A program made the position numbers and the translations under genes. From assembly GCF_021032705.1 (NCBI RefSeq), contig NZ_JAHVXI010000002.1, positions 186,001 through 250,000 of the forward strand: a stretch of 64,000 nt of DNA, in the 5' to 3' direction. This stretch comes from Psychroserpens luteolus. GTDB taxonomy: Bacteria > Bacteroidota > Bacteroidia > Flavobacteriales > Flavobacteriaceae. The notes below the pieces were generated by a model that was not told the DNA's origin, searched no databases, and saw only the letters and a list, made by a program, of their open reading frames with translations. Shown piece by piece: positions 44,345 through 53,851 of this stretch. Within the stretch, counting starts at the first letter, position 1; the number at the start of each line of letters is the position of its first letter.

Positions 44345-45148
44345 GTGCTAGTGAATACGAGATATCCATTTGACCCTTCAATTAAACATCATCTTATTAT
44401 TGCTTTAGGTTTAGCAATTTGGATTTTTGTCTTCCTATACTTCACAGAACCACTAGACGTAAATGAGTTTGGAGACACAGAAAAACTTATTTATTTACCC
44501 ATCTACGGATTGATTGGCGCTTTATTGTATGTTGTCATATTACCAATACAAACATGGCTATACAAAAAGAACGGAGCGACTTGGAAATTATCAAACGAAT
44601 TACTCTTAATAACCATTTTTATTGGTATTGCCATTATTGCTCTGCGCTTGTTTTACCTACATTTTATTGTTGAATGGCATCCCAATGCTTATGAGTTCTG
44701 GTACCATTTAAAAGCCATCATGCTACCTGCAATATTGACAATTTTACCTATAGTAATTATAGGACGTTTTGCTTTTGGAAAGTATAAAAACAAAAAACTT
44801 GAGGAACAGAAAATTGAAATAAAAGGAGAAGGTAATTATGAAGGCTTACGTTTATTACTGAAGGATTTGATCTGTATCCAATCATCCGATAATTACATTG
44901 AAATATTTTATAGCAATGGTAACCAACTCAAAAAAACACTCATTAGAAATAAACTATCAGTTATTGAAGAATCCTTTCCTGAATTACTAAGAACACACCG
45001 AAGTTTTATAATCAACCCTTTCCATTTTCAAAGCTGGAAAACAGAGAAAAGCAAACATTTTTTAGCATTATCCTACCAAATTGAAGTTCCAATTTCTAAA
45101 ACGTATTTAGAGAATATCAAAACCCAATTAAATTTCACCACAGTCTAG
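44345..45148 (+). CDS. Membrane-bound LytTR DNA-binding regulator
   Basis: A 267-residue one-component regulator: four transmembrane helices (about residues 15-150; ALGLAIWIFVFLYF, LPIYGLIGALLYVVIL, LLLITIFIGIAIIALRLF, MLPAILTILPIVIIGRF), a short charged linker, and a LytTR domain (about 165-262; LICIQSSDNYIEIFYSNG, LRTHRSFIINPFHF). No receiver domain, so DNA binding would be controlled from the membrane. Starts with GTG at 44345 (another GTG at 44351); the nearby ATG is out of frame. It precedes the S41-like gene, which has its own strong promoter and may be its target. Confidence 0.85.
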   Translation: MLVNTRYPFDPSIKHHLIIALGLAIWIFVFLYFTEPLDVNEFGDTEKLIYLPIYGLIGALLYVVILPIQTWLYKKNGATWKLSNELLLITIFIGIAIIALRLFYLHFIVEWHPNAYEFWYHLKAIMLPAILTILPIVIIGRFAFGKYKNKKLEEQKIEIKGEGNYEGLRLLLKDLICIQSSDNYIEIFYSNGNQLKKTLIRNKLSVIEESFPELLRTHRSFIINPFHFQSWKTEKSKHFLALSYQIEVPISKTYLENIKTQLNFTTV

Positions 45149-45177
45149 ATACATTTCACCCCAAATGCACGTTATTA

Positions 45178-45209
45178 TTGAGTAATATGTGATTTCTAAA
45201 ATACATTTG
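45178..45209 (+). promoter_or_regulatory. Promoter of the S41-like gene
   Basis: TTG (45178-45180), 21 bp spacer, TACATTTG (45202-45209): full match to the Bacteroidota consensus. It ends 35 bp before the ATG at 45245. Confidence 0.65.
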
Positions 45210-45244
45210 TTTCAGAAAGTTTAATCACATACAATTAGTTTACA

Positions 45245-46489
45245 ATGAAAAATTTAATCACATTTAGTCTTATTCTCATCTTCTCTGTCACATCTACCTT
45301 TGCTCAGTCTCAACCTTGTGATTGTAAATCAGATTTAGATTTTTTAGTTGAAAAAATGAAAAGTATGCCCTCCTATAAAAAGCAGATCAAAGGGCAAAAA
45401 CTTGTAGAATTTCAAAACACCTACAATGAATTGTCTAGCAAAATGATGTCGCCAGTTTCTGTTTCAGAATGTTTCAGAATGCTAAACCAACAACTTATGG
45501 TTGTTACCGATTTTCATGCAAAAGTAAGAGCTAATGATTCCTACCTTTCAGAAGAAAATTACTATGATGAAGACAAACAGCAAGCGTTTTTAAATTCTGA
45601 TACTTTTATTAAACACCCAAGAACCACATTAGAACTTACTAATTTGGAAAATGAACTTAAGAATAAACCAAAACATAGTATTGAAGGCATTTATAACTAT
45701 GGAACACAAATAACATCTGGAATTTACAAATCTGATGAGAATACTATCGTTGGAGTCATACTATCTAGTGCCATTAAAATATGGGAACCTGGTCAAATAC
45801 AATTCATTGCTAAAAAAAATCAATTTGGAAAGTATGACATGTTTACTTACCATAATAGAAGTCGACAATTATTATTGGTTAAAAATTTAACTTTTGAAAA
45901 TGGAAGGTTATGGAGTTATAAAAAGGTTGGCAATACTTTTAATTTTGAAACGCGCATCAATAACAAATCGAATTGGGATTTTAAGCAAATTAATGATGAT
46001 GTACAATACGTGTACTTTGGTGAGTTTAGTTCTTTCACAACAGAAAACAGAAAAGCATTTAAAAATTTCTATGAAAAACATAAAAACGCCTTTACAGCTA
46101 AACATATCATCATTGATCTGAGAAGTAATGGTGGTGGAAATAAAAAACTCTCAGATCCTTTTATAAAATTATTCAGAAAAAGTAAAGCAAAAGTATATGT
46201 GTTAACCAACTGTTATACAGGGAGTAATGCAGAACAATTTACAACAAAGCTTAAAAAGATAAAAGAGGCAATTCATTTGGGTCAAACCACCTATGGCTCC
46301 CTTGCATATGGGATCAATTATGGAACAAGTTACGACATGCCATCTGGACATTTTAGAGTTGTTCCTACAGATATGAATTTTCATCGGTTCTTTAACTATG
46401 AAGGTCATGGAATTACTCCAGATATCAAATTAGATTTTGATCGTGATTGGATAGAACAAACATTGGAAATTATAGAAAGTAACAGCTAA
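45245..46489 (+). CDS. Exported S41-like (TSPc domain) protein
   Basis: A 414-residue protein with signal peptide MKNLITFSLILIFSVTSTFAQ. The TSPc region has HIIIDLRSNGGGNKKLSD, the presumed nucleophile Ser in YTGSNAEQF, and LGQTTYGSLAYGINYG. CtpA-type enzymes have Lys where this reads Ser in YGSL, so it is either a tricorn-like variant or inactive. A Cys pair (CDCKSD) follows the signal. Likely periplasmic or secreted. Confidence 0.8.
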   Translation: MKNLITFSLILIFSVTSTFAQSQPCDCKSDLDFLVEKMKSMPSYKKQIKGQKLVEFQNTYNELSSKMMSPVSVSECFRMLNQQLMVVTDFHAKVRANDSYLSEENYYDEDKQQAFLNSDTFIKHPRTTLELTNLENELKNKPKHSIEGIYNYGTQITSGIYKSDENTIVGVILSSAIKIWEPGQIQFIAKKNQFGKYDMFTYHNRSRQLLLVKNLTFENGRLWSYKKVGNTFNFETRINNKSNWDFKQINDDVQYVYFGEFSSFTTENRKAFKNFYEKHKNAFTAKHIIIDLRSNGGGNKKLSDPFIKLFRKSKAKVYVLTNCYTGSNAEQFTTKLKKIKEAIHLGQTTYGSLAYGINYGTSYDMPSGHFRVVPTDMNFHRFFNYEGHGITPDIKLDFDRDWIEQTLEIIESNS

Positions 46490-46549
46490 CAGTAGCCATA
46501 ATTTAAGTGTTTCTAATGCGCGATTAAACTTTCTGTTATACATTAGAGT

Positions 46550-46587
46550 AACTGTCGCTAATAGTATAGCGGCAGTTTATTTTTTTC
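46550..46587 (+). terminator. Intrinsic terminator of the S41-like gene
   Basis: Stem AACTGTCGCTA (46550-46560) with TAGCGGCAGTT (46567-46577), one G-T wobble, then a T-run. It overlaps the stop codon of the convergent hisIE gene. Confidence 0.75.
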
Positions 46588-47173
46588 TATTTTTAAGGAT
46601 ATTAACAATATCATTCAATTTAAAGCCTTTAGCTTGCAAAAGAATCAAGTAATGAAATAACAAATCGGCGCTTTCATTTAAAAACAGTTCATCATTAGAG
46701 TCTTTGGCTTCAATAACCATTTCTACGGCCTCCTCTCCCACTTTCTGTGCTATTTTATTAATGCCTTTAGAAAATAGAGACGCCACATAAGACGTATCGT
46801 CTTGAGCATTATGCTTTCTACTCTCAATAACCGTTTCCAATTCTGAAAGAAATCCAAAACCTTGAGTGTTTTCCTCATTCCAGCACGTATCTGAACCTTT
46901 ATGGCATGTTGGTCCTTTAGGTTTTACCTTGATCAATAACGTATCATTATCACAATCTAATTTGATATCAACCAGACTAAGCACATTTCCACTCTCTTCT
47001 CCCTTAGTCCACAAACGTTGCTTGGTTCTACTAAAAAAAGTCGCCTGTTTCGTCTCTAGTGTTTTCTTTAACGCTTCATCATTCATGTATCCTAACATCA
47101 ATACATTGTGGGTCGAAGCATCTTGTATTATTGCAGGTACGAGTCCGTTATTTTTATTATAATCTATATTCAT
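46577..47173 (-). CDS. hisIE: Bifunctional phosphoribosyl-AMP cyclohydrolase / phosphoribosyl-ATP pyrophosphatase
   Basis: A 198-residue fusion catalysing steps 2 and 3 of histidine synthesis. The N-terminal HisI domain (1-105) shows LMLGYMNDEALKKTL, RTKQRLWTKGEESGN, DCDNDTLLIKVKPKGPTCHKG and Cys ligands. The C-terminal HisE domain (110-198) has SYVASLFSKGINKIAQKVGEEAVEMVIEA (in part) and ESADLLFHYLILLQ. Last gene of the his operon, 42 bp after hisF. Confidence 0.96.
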   Translation of the reverse strand: MNIDYNKNNGLVPAIIQDASTHNVLMLGYMNDEALKKTLETKQATFFSRTKQRLWTKGEESGNVLSLVDIKLDCDNDTLLIKVKPKGPTCHKGSDTCWNEENTQGFGFLSELETVIESRKHNAQDDTSYVASLFSKGINKIAQKVGEEAVEMVIEAKDSNDELFLNESADLLFHYLILLQAKGFKLNDIVNILKNRKK

Positions 47174-47215
47174 TTGTTATTTATTTTGGATGCTGAAATT
47201 GTTCAGCATAACGAC

Positions 47216-47971
47216 TTATAGTCGTACTTCAATATTATTATTCCTCAAGTCTTTTTTCAAATCTAAAATATCTATTTCACCAAAGTGAAATACACTAGCA
47301 GCCAAAGCAGCATCTGCATTCCCTCTTTCAAAAGCATCTATAAAATGCTGTGTTGACCCAGCGCCACCAGAAGCAATAATTGGAATATTTACAATTTCAG
47401 AAAGCTTGGTTAAAGCATCATTTGCAAACCCAGCTTTAGTACCATCGTTATTCATTGATGTGAATAAAATTTCTCCAGCACCGCGCTGCTCAACTTCTTT
47501 AGCCCAATCAAATAGATTAAGATCGGTAGGAATAGTACCTCCAGCCAAATGTACCATCCATTTACCATCTATTTGTTTCGCATCAATTGCTACCACCACA
47601 CATTGGCTTCCAAATTTTTGAGATAACTCGTTAATTAATTCCGGGCGTTTTACAGCGCTCGAATTTATAGAGATCTTATCAGCACCACAGTGCAGTAAAT
47701 CATCAACATCTTCAATAGAGGAAATTCCGCCTCCTACTGTAAATGGAATATTAACCTGCTCTGCTACTTTCAATACCATATCGTACATAGTTTTTCTTCC
47801 TTCTAATGTGGCCGAAATATCTAAAAACACCAATTCATCTGCTCCCAAGTTTGCATATTGTTTTGCCAACTCAACAGGGTCACCAGCATCACGCAAGTCT
47901 ACAAAGTTGACCCCTTTAACTGTCCTACCATTTTTGATATCTAAACAAGGAATAATTCGTTTTGTTAGCAT
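47216..47971 (-). CDS. hisF: Imidazole glycerol phosphate synthase subunit HisF
   Basis: A 251-residue TIM barrel that closes the imidazole ring using ammonia from HisH. Catalytic Asp in [16 protein letters not shown] (Asp11) and in [17 protein letters not shown]. Phosphate-binding loops [12 protein letters not shown] and [13 protein letters not shown]. Full length. It follows hisA by 1 bp. Confidence 0.97.
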   Translation of the reverse strand: MLTKRIIPCLDIKNGRTVKGVNFVDLRDAGDPVELAKQYANLGADELVFLDISATLEGRKTMYDMVLKVAEQVNIPFTVGGGISSIEDVDDLLHCGADKISINSSAVKRPELINELSQKFGSQCVVVAIDAKQIDGKWMVHLAGGTIPTDLNLFDWAKEVEQRGAGEILFTSMNNDGTKAGFANDALTKLSEIVNIPIIASGGAGSTQHFIDAFERGNADAALAASVFHFGEIDILDLKKDLRNNNIEVRL

Positions 47972-47972
47972 A

Positions 47973-48689
47973 CTACAAGTGTGTTTCTAAGTCTCTCAAT
48001 AAAATATGGCCTTCATAAATAGCTTTTCCTACGATGGCGCCTTCACAGCCTAAATCCTCCAAGGCGTTTAAATCATCAATTGATGTTACACCACCAGAGG
48101 CTATCAACCTCACCTCTTTAGATTCGTTAAGTATACGTTTATAAAGATCAAATGATGGGCCTTCAAGCATTCCATCTTTGGCTATATCGGTACAGATTAC
48201 ATATTTTACACCTTTACTTTCATAAGCATTTATAAAAGGAATCACATTCATATCGCTTTCTTCTTGCCAACCACTCACTGCAATTTTTTCATTATTACAG
48301 TCGGCTCCCAGTATAATTTTTATTCCACCATAGGTATTCAGCCAACCTTCAAAGGTTGCTGGATCTTTAACAGCAATACTTCCGCCAGTAATCTGTCTAG
48401 CACCAGAATTAAAAGCAATGTGCAAATCCTCATTAGACTTTAAACCACCTCCAAAATCAATCTTCAAATTGGTTTTTGAAGCAATTTGCTCTAAAATTTT
48501 ATAGTTTACAATATGCTTGGCTTTTGCACCATCTAAGTCTACCAAGTGTAAATACTGAATCCCATAAGATTCAAATTCTTTAGCCACTTCAACAGGGTTC
48601 TCATTATATACTTTTTTGGTATCATAATCTCCTTTAGTAAGACGTACACACTTGCCATCTATGATATCTATTGCTGGTATAATTCTCAT
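47973..48689 (-). CDS. hisA: ProFAR isomerase HisA
   Basis: A 238-residue TIM barrel that isomerises ProFAR to PRFAR. Catalytic Asp at the start ([16 protein letters not shown], Asp8), second catalytic Asp in [15 protein letters not shown], phosphate loops [13 protein letters not shown] and [12 protein letters not shown]. Its ATG overlaps the hisH stop by 4 bp. Paralogous to hisF. Confidence 0.97.
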   Translation of the reverse strand: MRIIPAIDIIDGKCVRLTKGDYDTKKVYNENPVEVAKEFESYGIQYLHLVDLDGAKAKHIVNYKILEQIASKTNLKIDFGGGLKSNEDLHIAFNSGARQITGGSIAVKDPATFEGWLNTYGGIKIILGADCNNEKIAVSGWQEESDMNVIPFINAYESKGVKYVICTDIAKDGMLEGPSFDLYKRILNESKEVRLIASGGVTSIDDLNALEDLGCEGAIVGKAIYEGHILLRDLETHL

Positions 48690-49267
48690 AATTCTAAAAA
48701 GTTCTTTAATAATCGTTCTCCTGCTGTACTACTTTTTTCAGGGTGAAATTGAACACCATAAAAATTCTCATTTTGTAATGCAGAGGCATACGTAAATTCA
48801 TAATCGGTAGTGGCGATACTTTCTTCACATTGCTCTGCATAATAACTATGCACAAGGTACATGAATTCATTCTCTTTTATACCATTGAATAATTCAGATT
48901 TTAAATTAGTAATGGTATTCCATCCCATCTGAGGCACTTTCACTTGATTAGAAAATCGTTTAACCTCTACATTGAAAATTCCTAGTCCTTTAGTATCTCC
49001 TTCTTCAGAACCATTGCACATCAGCTGCATTCCTAAACAGATTCCGAGTACTGGCTGTTTTAATTTTGGTATTATATCATCCAAACCACTTTGCTTAAGC
49101 ATTTTCATTGCAGAACTTGCTTCTCCTACTCCAGGAAAGATCACTCGGTTTGCTGCCTTTATAATAGTTGGATCATTAGAAAGTTTAGCTTCAATTCCTA
49201 AGCGCTTAAAAGCAAACTGTATGCTTTTTATATTTCCTGCGCCATAATCTACAATAACTACACTCAT
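48686..49267 (-). CDS. hisH: Imidazole glycerol phosphate synthase glutaminase subunit HisH
   Basis: A 193-residue class I glutamine amidotransferase that feeds ammonia to HisF. Nucleophile Cys in [12 protein letters not shown], the His-Glu of the triad in [11 protein letters not shown], and [12 protein letters not shown] at the start. Overlaps hisA by 4 bp and shares one base with the hisB stop. Confidence 0.97.
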   Translation of the reverse strand: MSVVIVDYGAGNIKSIQFAFKRLGIEAKLSNDPTIIKAANRVIFPGVGEASSAMKMLKQSGLDDIIPKLKQPVLGICLGMQLMCNGSEEGDTKGLGIFNVEVKRFSNQVKVPQMGWNTITNLKSELFNGIKENEFMYLVHSYYAEQCEESIATTDYEFTYASALQNENFYGVQFHPEKSSTAGERLLKNFLEL

Positions 49268-50403
49268 TACAAAAGGCCTTTAGTTGATGGCAATATCATT
49301 TTTTCTACATCGCGTTTTACAGCCATTTTAATAGCTTTTGCAAAAGCCTTAAAAATCGCTTCAATCTTATGATGTTCATTCGTACCTTCAGCTTTTATAT
49401 TCAAGTTGCATTTAGCACCATCTGTAAACGATTTAAAAAAGTGGTAGAACATTTCTGTTGGCATTTTCCCTATCATTTCGCGTTTAAATTCAGCCTCCCA
49501 AACTAACCAATTCCGTCCGCCAAAGTCTATAGCAGCCTGTGCAAAACAATCATCCATAGGCAATGAAAATCCGTAGCGTTCAATACCAAGCTTGTTGCCT
49601 AAGGTCATCGCGAACACTTCACCTAAAGCAATGGCAGTGTCTTCAATGGTGTGGTGTTCATCGACCTCCAAATCACCATCGACTTTTATAGCTAGGTCTA
49701 ATTGTCCATGACGCGCAATTTGATCTAGCATATGATCAAAAAAAGCAATTCCAGTATCAATGTCACTTTGCCCAGTTCCATCAAGGTTTAAATCTATTTT
49801 GATCTTTGTTTCATTGGTGTTACGTTCAATACTTTTAGTTCTAGCATCAGCCTTTAAAAAGGTGTAAATACTTTCCCAATTATTACTTTCTAGTGCAATG
49901 AATTTGTTTAAAGCTTCTCGTTCGACAGTGATTTCATCGGTTCCAAGATTGGTGTCATCATTAATAAAAACACCTTTTGCTCCTAGGTTTTTGGCTAATT
50001 CGATATCTGTTAATCGATCACCAATAACAAAAGAGTTTTCCAAATCGTATTCCGAAGAAAAATACTTGGTCAATAAACCTGTATTAGGTTTTCGCGTTGG
50101 TGCATTATCCTTTGCGAATGTTCGATCTATGAATTGCTCTTTAAATACGATACCTTCAGCTTCAAAGGTTTTTAAAATAAAGTTATGTACTGGCCAAAAG
50201 GTGTTCTCAGGATATACAGCTGTACCCAAACCATCTTGATTGGTAATCATAACGATTTCAAAGTCTAGCTCTTTTGCAATCTTACTTAGATATTGAAATA
50301 CTTTAGGATAGAACTCTAATTTTTCAAATGAATCAATCTGCTCATCGGCAGGTTCTTTGATGATGGTTCCATCTCTATCTATAAAGAGTACTTTCTTTCC
50401 CAT
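49267..50403 (-). CDS. hisB: Bifunctional histidinol-phosphatase / imidazoleglycerol-phosphate dehydratase
   Basis: A 378-residue fusion. The N-terminal HAD phosphatase (1-165) has the DxD motif [13 protein letters not shown] and KPNTGLL with [12 protein letters not shown]. The C-terminal IGPD (about 185-378) has metal-binding [25 protein letters not shown] and [16 protein letters not shown]. Catalyses steps 6 and 8 of the pathway. Its 5' end overlaps the hisC 3' end by 25 bp. Confidence 0.97.
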   Translation of the reverse strand: MGKKVLFIDRDGTIIKEPADEQIDSFEKLEFYPKVFQYLSKIAKELDFEIVMITNQDGLGTAVYPENTFWPVHNFILKTFEAEGIVFKEQFIDRTFAKDNAPTRKPNTGLLTKYFSSEYDLENSFVIGDRLTDIELAKNLGAKGVFINDDTNLGTDEITVEREALNKFIALESNNWESIYTFLKADARTKSIERNTNETKIKIDLNLDGTGQSDIDTGIAFFDHMLDQIARHGQLDLAIKVDGDLEVDEHHTIEDTAIALGEVFAMTLGNKLGIERYGFSLPMDDCFAQAAIDFGGRNWLVWEAEFKREMIGKMPTEMFYHFFKSFTDGAKCNLNIKAEGTNEHHKIEAIFKAFAKAIKMAVKRDVEKMILPSTKGLL

Positions 50404-51449
50404 GTTTGTATGTCTTTTATGGTATTTATTAATCGTTCATTTTCTGTAATTGTTCCTACTGTAAACCGCAAGCAATCTTTACATAAAGGCTGAGTGGTTC
50501 TATTTCTCACTACAATTCCTTTTTTTATGAGTTGTTGATAACGTTTATTTGCATCATCAACCTTGGCTAGGATAAAATTTGCATCAGACACATATACCTT
50601 TTCTATAAAATCTATAGTTTCAAGTTGATTAGATAATAGGTCTCTCTGTTCTAGAATGCCTTGAATTTCTTGTGAAATTTCACTTTCATTCCTTAATCTT
50701 TCAAACGCTTTTTGTTGTGACAACTCATTTACATTATATGGAGGTTTAATTCGATTTAACATTGAAATTATGCCTACGGAAGCATAACAAATCCCCAATC
50801 TAATTCCGGCCATTCCATAAGCTTTAGATAAGGTTTGTGTTACAATTAAATTTGGAAACTCATCTAAACGACTCAACCAACTTTCGGCATTAGAAAAATC
50901 GATGTACGCCTCGTCAATAACTACAATACCATTAAAATTATGTAATAGCTGCTCTACAATTTTTGCTTCAAAACTATTGGCCGTAGGATTATTTGGAGAA
51001 CATAAAAATAACAACTTTGTAAAGGGGTTTGCTGCATCTAAAATGTTTTGAACTCTAGGCTGAAAACTTTGATCTAACTGAATTTTCTGCACCTCAATCG
51101 CATTAGTCTGCGCAAGCACTTCATACATTCCATACGTTGGAGGCAATGTCATTATATTGTCGTTATTAGGTTCACAAAACACTCTAAAGATTAAATCTAA
51201 GACTTCGTCGCTCCCATTGCCTAAAAGCATATTTTCAATAGGAATATTTTTTATTTCAGAGAGCTTAGTTTTCACGACAATCTGCTGCGGATCTGGGTAA
51301 CGATTGACACCGTTTTCAAACGGGTTTTCATTTGCATCAAGAAAGACCATATCGCTAGACCACTTATCATATTCATCTCTTGCAGACGAATATGGTTTTA
51401 GAGTTTTAATATTCTCCCTGACTAAATTATTTATATTAAAATTTCTCAT
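50379..51449 (-). CDS. hisC: Histidinol-phosphate aminotransferase
   Basis: A 356-residue PLP fold-type I aminotransferase. Lys Schiff-base site in [33 protein letters not shown] at the substrate loop, [10 protein letters not shown], and [11 protein letters not shown]. Converts imidazole-acetol phosphate to histidinol phosphate. Follows hisD by 1 bp and overlaps hisB by 25 bp. Confidence 0.97.
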   Translation of the reverse strand: MRNFNINNLVRENIKTLKPYSSARDEYDKWSSDMVFLDANENPFENGVNRYPDPQQIVVKTKLSEIKNIPIENMLLGNGSDEVLDLIFRVFCEPNNDNIMTLPPTYGMYEVLAQTNAIEVQKIQLDQSFQPRVQNILDAANPFTKLLFLCSPNNPTANSFEAKIVEQLLHNFNGIVVIDEAYIDFSNAESWLSRLDEFPNLIVTQTLSKAYGMAGIRLGICYASVGIISMLNRIKPPYNVNELSQQKAFERLRNESEISQEIQGILEQRDLLSNQLETIDFIEKVYVSDANFILAKVDDANKRYQQLIKKGIVVRNRTTQPLCKDCLRFTVGTITENERLINTIKDIQTWERKYSL

Positions 51450-51450
51450 G

Positions 51451-52734
51451 TTATTGTAAGTCTTTTAGTCTTAGTGTTACCGCATTTTTGTGTGCTTGTA
51501 AACCTTCAGCTTCTGCCATTAACTCGATGGTTTTTCCAATGTTGAGCATCCCTTCTTTTGATATCTTCTGAAATGTAATACTCTTGGTAAAACTGTCTAG
51601 GTTCACACCAGAATACGCTTTACTAAATCCGTTTGTAGGTAACGTATGGTTAGTTCCAGAAGCATAATCACCTGCGCTTTCTGGCGTATAATTTCCAATA
51701 AATACAGAGCCAGCATTAGAAATATTATCAATATAAAAATCTTCATTAGATGTGCATATGATAAAGTGTTCAGGTGCATATTCATTGATAACATCCAACG
51801 CGACATCATGAGTTTCAACATATATTAATTTAGAATTATCAATAGCTTTTTGTGCCATATCTCGACGAGGAAGCTTTAGTATTTGCTGCTCAATTTCTAA
51901 TTTAACCTCATTAATAAACCCTTTAGATGTAGATACTAAAATCACTTGGCTATCTGCACCATGTTCGGCTTGGCTCAATAAATCTGAGGCCACATAATTA
52001 GCTTTTGCAGTATCGTCTGCAACCACTAACAATTCACTTGGACCAGCAGGCATATCAATAGCAACGCCAAATTTTGTTGCCAATTGTTTCGCCACTGTTA
52101 CGAATTGATTTCCAGGACCGAAGATCTTATAAACCTGTGGAATCAGCTTTGTACCAAAAGTTAATCCAGCAATAGCCTGTATACCTCCAACTTTAATGAT
52201 CTTGGTAACACCACATAGCTGAGCGGTATATAAAATTTCATTAGCAATTTTCCCTTTACTATTTGGTGGTGAACACAATACGATATCATTGCATCCAGCA
52301 ATTTTAGCTGGCACAGTTAGCATCAAAACAGTAGAAAACAAAGGAGCTGTTCCTCCAGGAATATATAATCCAACTTTTTGAATTGGGCGTTTTTCTTGCC
52401 AACAATTAATACCTTGACTCGTTTCTACTGTAACGCGTTCAGTTTTTTGAGCTTTGTGAAAAGCCTCAATGTTAAGCTTTGCTGTTTGAATGGCTGTTTT
52501 TAAATCTTCAGAAATGAACTTAGAAGCCTCTTCAATTTCTTTTTTAGATACAATAGCCGACTCTAATTTTGCACCATCAAATAATTCTGTGTATTTAGAA
52601 ATTGCTTTATCACCATTACGTTGTACATCATTAAATATCTCATTGACCGTATTTTCAATATTTTCTACAGTTTGTGTTGGTCGCTTTAAAATCTTAGACC
52701 AATCAGATCTTTTTGGGTTTATTATCGTTTTCAT
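51451..52734 (-). CDS. hisD: Histidinol dehydrogenase
   Basis: A 427-residue zinc enzyme that oxidises histidinol to histidine. Signatures: GLYIPGGTAPLFSTVLMLT, PAGPSELLVVAD, the family signature SDLLSQAEHGADSQVILV with the zinc ligands, and INEYAPEHFIIC. The ATG at 52734 shares one base with the hisG stop (TAATG); the frame extends 9 codons upstream inside hisG, which I discard. Confidence 0.97.
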   Translation of the reverse strand: MKTIINPKRSDWSKILKRPTQTVENIENTVNEIFNDVQRNGDKAISKYTELFDGAKLESAIVSKKEIEEASKFISEDLKTAIQTAKLNIEAFHKAQKTERVTVETSQGINCWQEKRPIQKVGLYIPGGTAPLFSTVLMLTVPAKIAGCNDIVLCSPPNSKGKIANEILYTAQLCGVTKIIKVGGIQAIAGLTFGTKLIPQVYKIFGPGNQFVTVAKQLATKFGVAIDMPAGPSELLVVADDTAKANYVASDLLSQAEHGADSQVILVSTSKGFINEVKLEIEQQILKLPRRDMAQKAIDNSKLIYVETHDVALDVINEYAPEHFIICTSNEDFYIDNISNAGSVFIGNYTPESAGDYASGTNHTLPTNGFSKAYSGVNLDSFTKSITFQKISKEGMLNIGKTIELMAEAEGLQAHKNAVTLRLKDLQ

Positions 52735-53591
52735 TATAGTACCATATTTTCGATTGGACATACTAAAATTCCTTCTGCACCATTCTGTTTGAGTTCATCA
52801 ATAATTTCCCAAAATTCATTTTTATTGATTACAGAGTGTAGAGAACTCCATCCCTCTTTTGCTAAGGGTAAAATAGTTGGGCTATTCATACCAGGTAAAA
52901 TATTGACGATAGCGTCTAGCTTATCATTGGGTGCGTTAAGCAATACATATTTACTCTGTCTTCCTTTTAAAACTGATTGCAAGCGAAACCGCAGTTTATT
53001 TAAAATGCTCTCATTTTCCGAAGTGATTAAAGGCGAAACTGCAAGTACAGCTTCAGATTTTAATAGGACGTCTACTTCTTTTAGCCCATTTTTGAACAAT
53101 GTACTTCCACTAGAGACAATATCAACAATAGCGTCTGCCAATCCAATATTTGGAGCAATTTCAACCGAACCATTAATAATGTGCAAGTTGGCATTGACAT
53201 TATTTCGCTCTAAGAACAGGTTCACCGTATTTGGATACGATGTTGCAATGCGCTTGCCTTCAAGATCTTTAATCGAGTTATAATTTTCAGATTTCGGGAT
53301 CGCTATAGACACTTTGCATGATGAAAACCCAAGTTTTTCTAAAATAGAAATGCCATTGCCTTTTTCAACTAAAACATTTTCTCCTATGATTGCTGCATCT
53401 ACAACACCATCTTTTAAATATTGAGGTATATCACCATTTCTTAAATAAAAGACTTCCAAAGGGAAATTCTTGGCAGATGCCTTGAGTTGGTCTTTTCCAT
53501 TATCAATAGAGATTCCAACATCTTTCAATAGCTTCATTGAGTCGTCATGAAGTCTACCTGATTTTTGTACTGCAATTTTTAATTTACTCAT
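52734..53591 (-). CDS. hisG: ATP phosphoribosyltransferase, long form
   Basis: A 285-residue first enzyme of histidine synthesis. The catalytic part has the PRPP-binding loop VDIVSSGSTLFKNGL and KIAVQKSGRLHDDSM at the start; residues after about 210 form the C-terminal regulatory domain of the long form (LDAIVNILPGMNSPTILPL), which allows histidine feedback without HisZ. First structural gene of the operon. The ATG lies 65 bp after the attenuator terminator and can pair with an upstream complementary segment. Confidence 0.96.
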   Translation of the reverse strand: MSKLKIAVQKSGRLHDDSMKLLKDVGISIDNGKDQLKASAKNFPLEVFYLRNGDIPQYLKDGVVDAAIIGENVLVEKGNGISILEKLGFSSCKVSIAIPKSENYNSIKDLEGKRIATSYPNTVNLFLERNNVNANLHIINGSVEIAPNIGLADAIVDIVSSGSTLFKNGLKEVDVLLKSEAVLAVSPLITSENESILNKLRFRLQSVLKGRQSKYVLLNAPNDKLDAIVNILPGMNSPTILPLAKEGWSSLHSVINKNEFWEIIDELKQNGAEGILVCPIENMVL

Positions 53592-53651
53592 TTTTTGATT
53601 TTAATGTTTCAGTTTGAGTAAATCGCTTTTGGTCATTTAAATTATGGAAAT

Positions 53652-53685
53652 AAAAAAAACCGTTTGATTTACTCAAACGGTTTTT
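53652..53685 (-). terminator. Attenuator terminator of the his operon
   Basis: A 13 bp stem, AAAAACCGTTTGA (53655-53667 on plus) with TCAAACGGTTTTT (53673-53685), five-base loop, followed on the minus strand by a T8 run. It lies between the leader peptide and hisG, so it must be bypassed for his expression. Confidence 0.9.
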
Positions 53686-53728
53686 AAATATGTTGATTTT
53701 ATTCAATACATCTTCAGCTCGCTTGAGT
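53671..53728 (-). promoter_or_regulatory. Antiterminator pairing in the his leader
   Basis: In the transcript, ACTCAAGCG (53728 to 53720, leader codons 15-17) can pair over 9 bp (one G-U) with CGTTTGAGT (53679 to 53671), which is the 5' arm and loop of the terminator. Ribosome stalling at the His codons would leave this pairing free and prevent termination. Confidence 0.7.
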
Positions 53729-53770
53729 GCTAGAGTGAAAATGATGATGATGTAGTTGAATAAAAGTCAT
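53714..53770 (-). CDS. hisL: Histidine operon leader peptide
   Basis: An 18-residue open frame, MTFIQLHHHHFHSSTQAS, with four consecutive His codons and a fifth two codons later, ending in TGA 29 bp before the terminator stem. It is the sensor of charged tRNA-His for attenuation of hisGDCBHAF(IE). Confidence 0.92.
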   Translation of the reverse strand: MTFIQLHHHHFHSSTQAS

Positions 53771-53787
53771 TTGTTGTTTTGTTTGAA

Positions 53788-53819
53788 CAAAGGTTGCAAA
53801 TTTTTATCTACAATTCCAA
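53788..53819 (-). promoter_or_regulatory. Candidate his operon promoter
   Basis: On the minus strand: TTG (53819-53817), 21 bp spacer, AACCTTTG (53795-53788), one mismatch from TANNTTTG. It ends 18 bp before the leader ATG. Confidence 0.4.
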
Positions 53820-53851
53820 ATCCTTTTTTAATTATTATGATTTATTTAATA

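Noticed and set aside
45461-45480. Tandem 10-mer GTTTCAGAAT x2
   Set aside because: It is within the S41-like coding sequence, only two units, and not a multiple of three per unit; a chance duplication.
52735-52761. Nine-codon extension of hisD
   Set aside because: It lies within the hisG 3' end; the TAATG overlap is the usual coupling arrangement.
53728-53760. Run of His codons as an artefact or part of a larger protein
   Set aside because: The frame is only 18 codons, is upstream of hisG and is followed by a terminator; the leader-peptide reading explains it fully.
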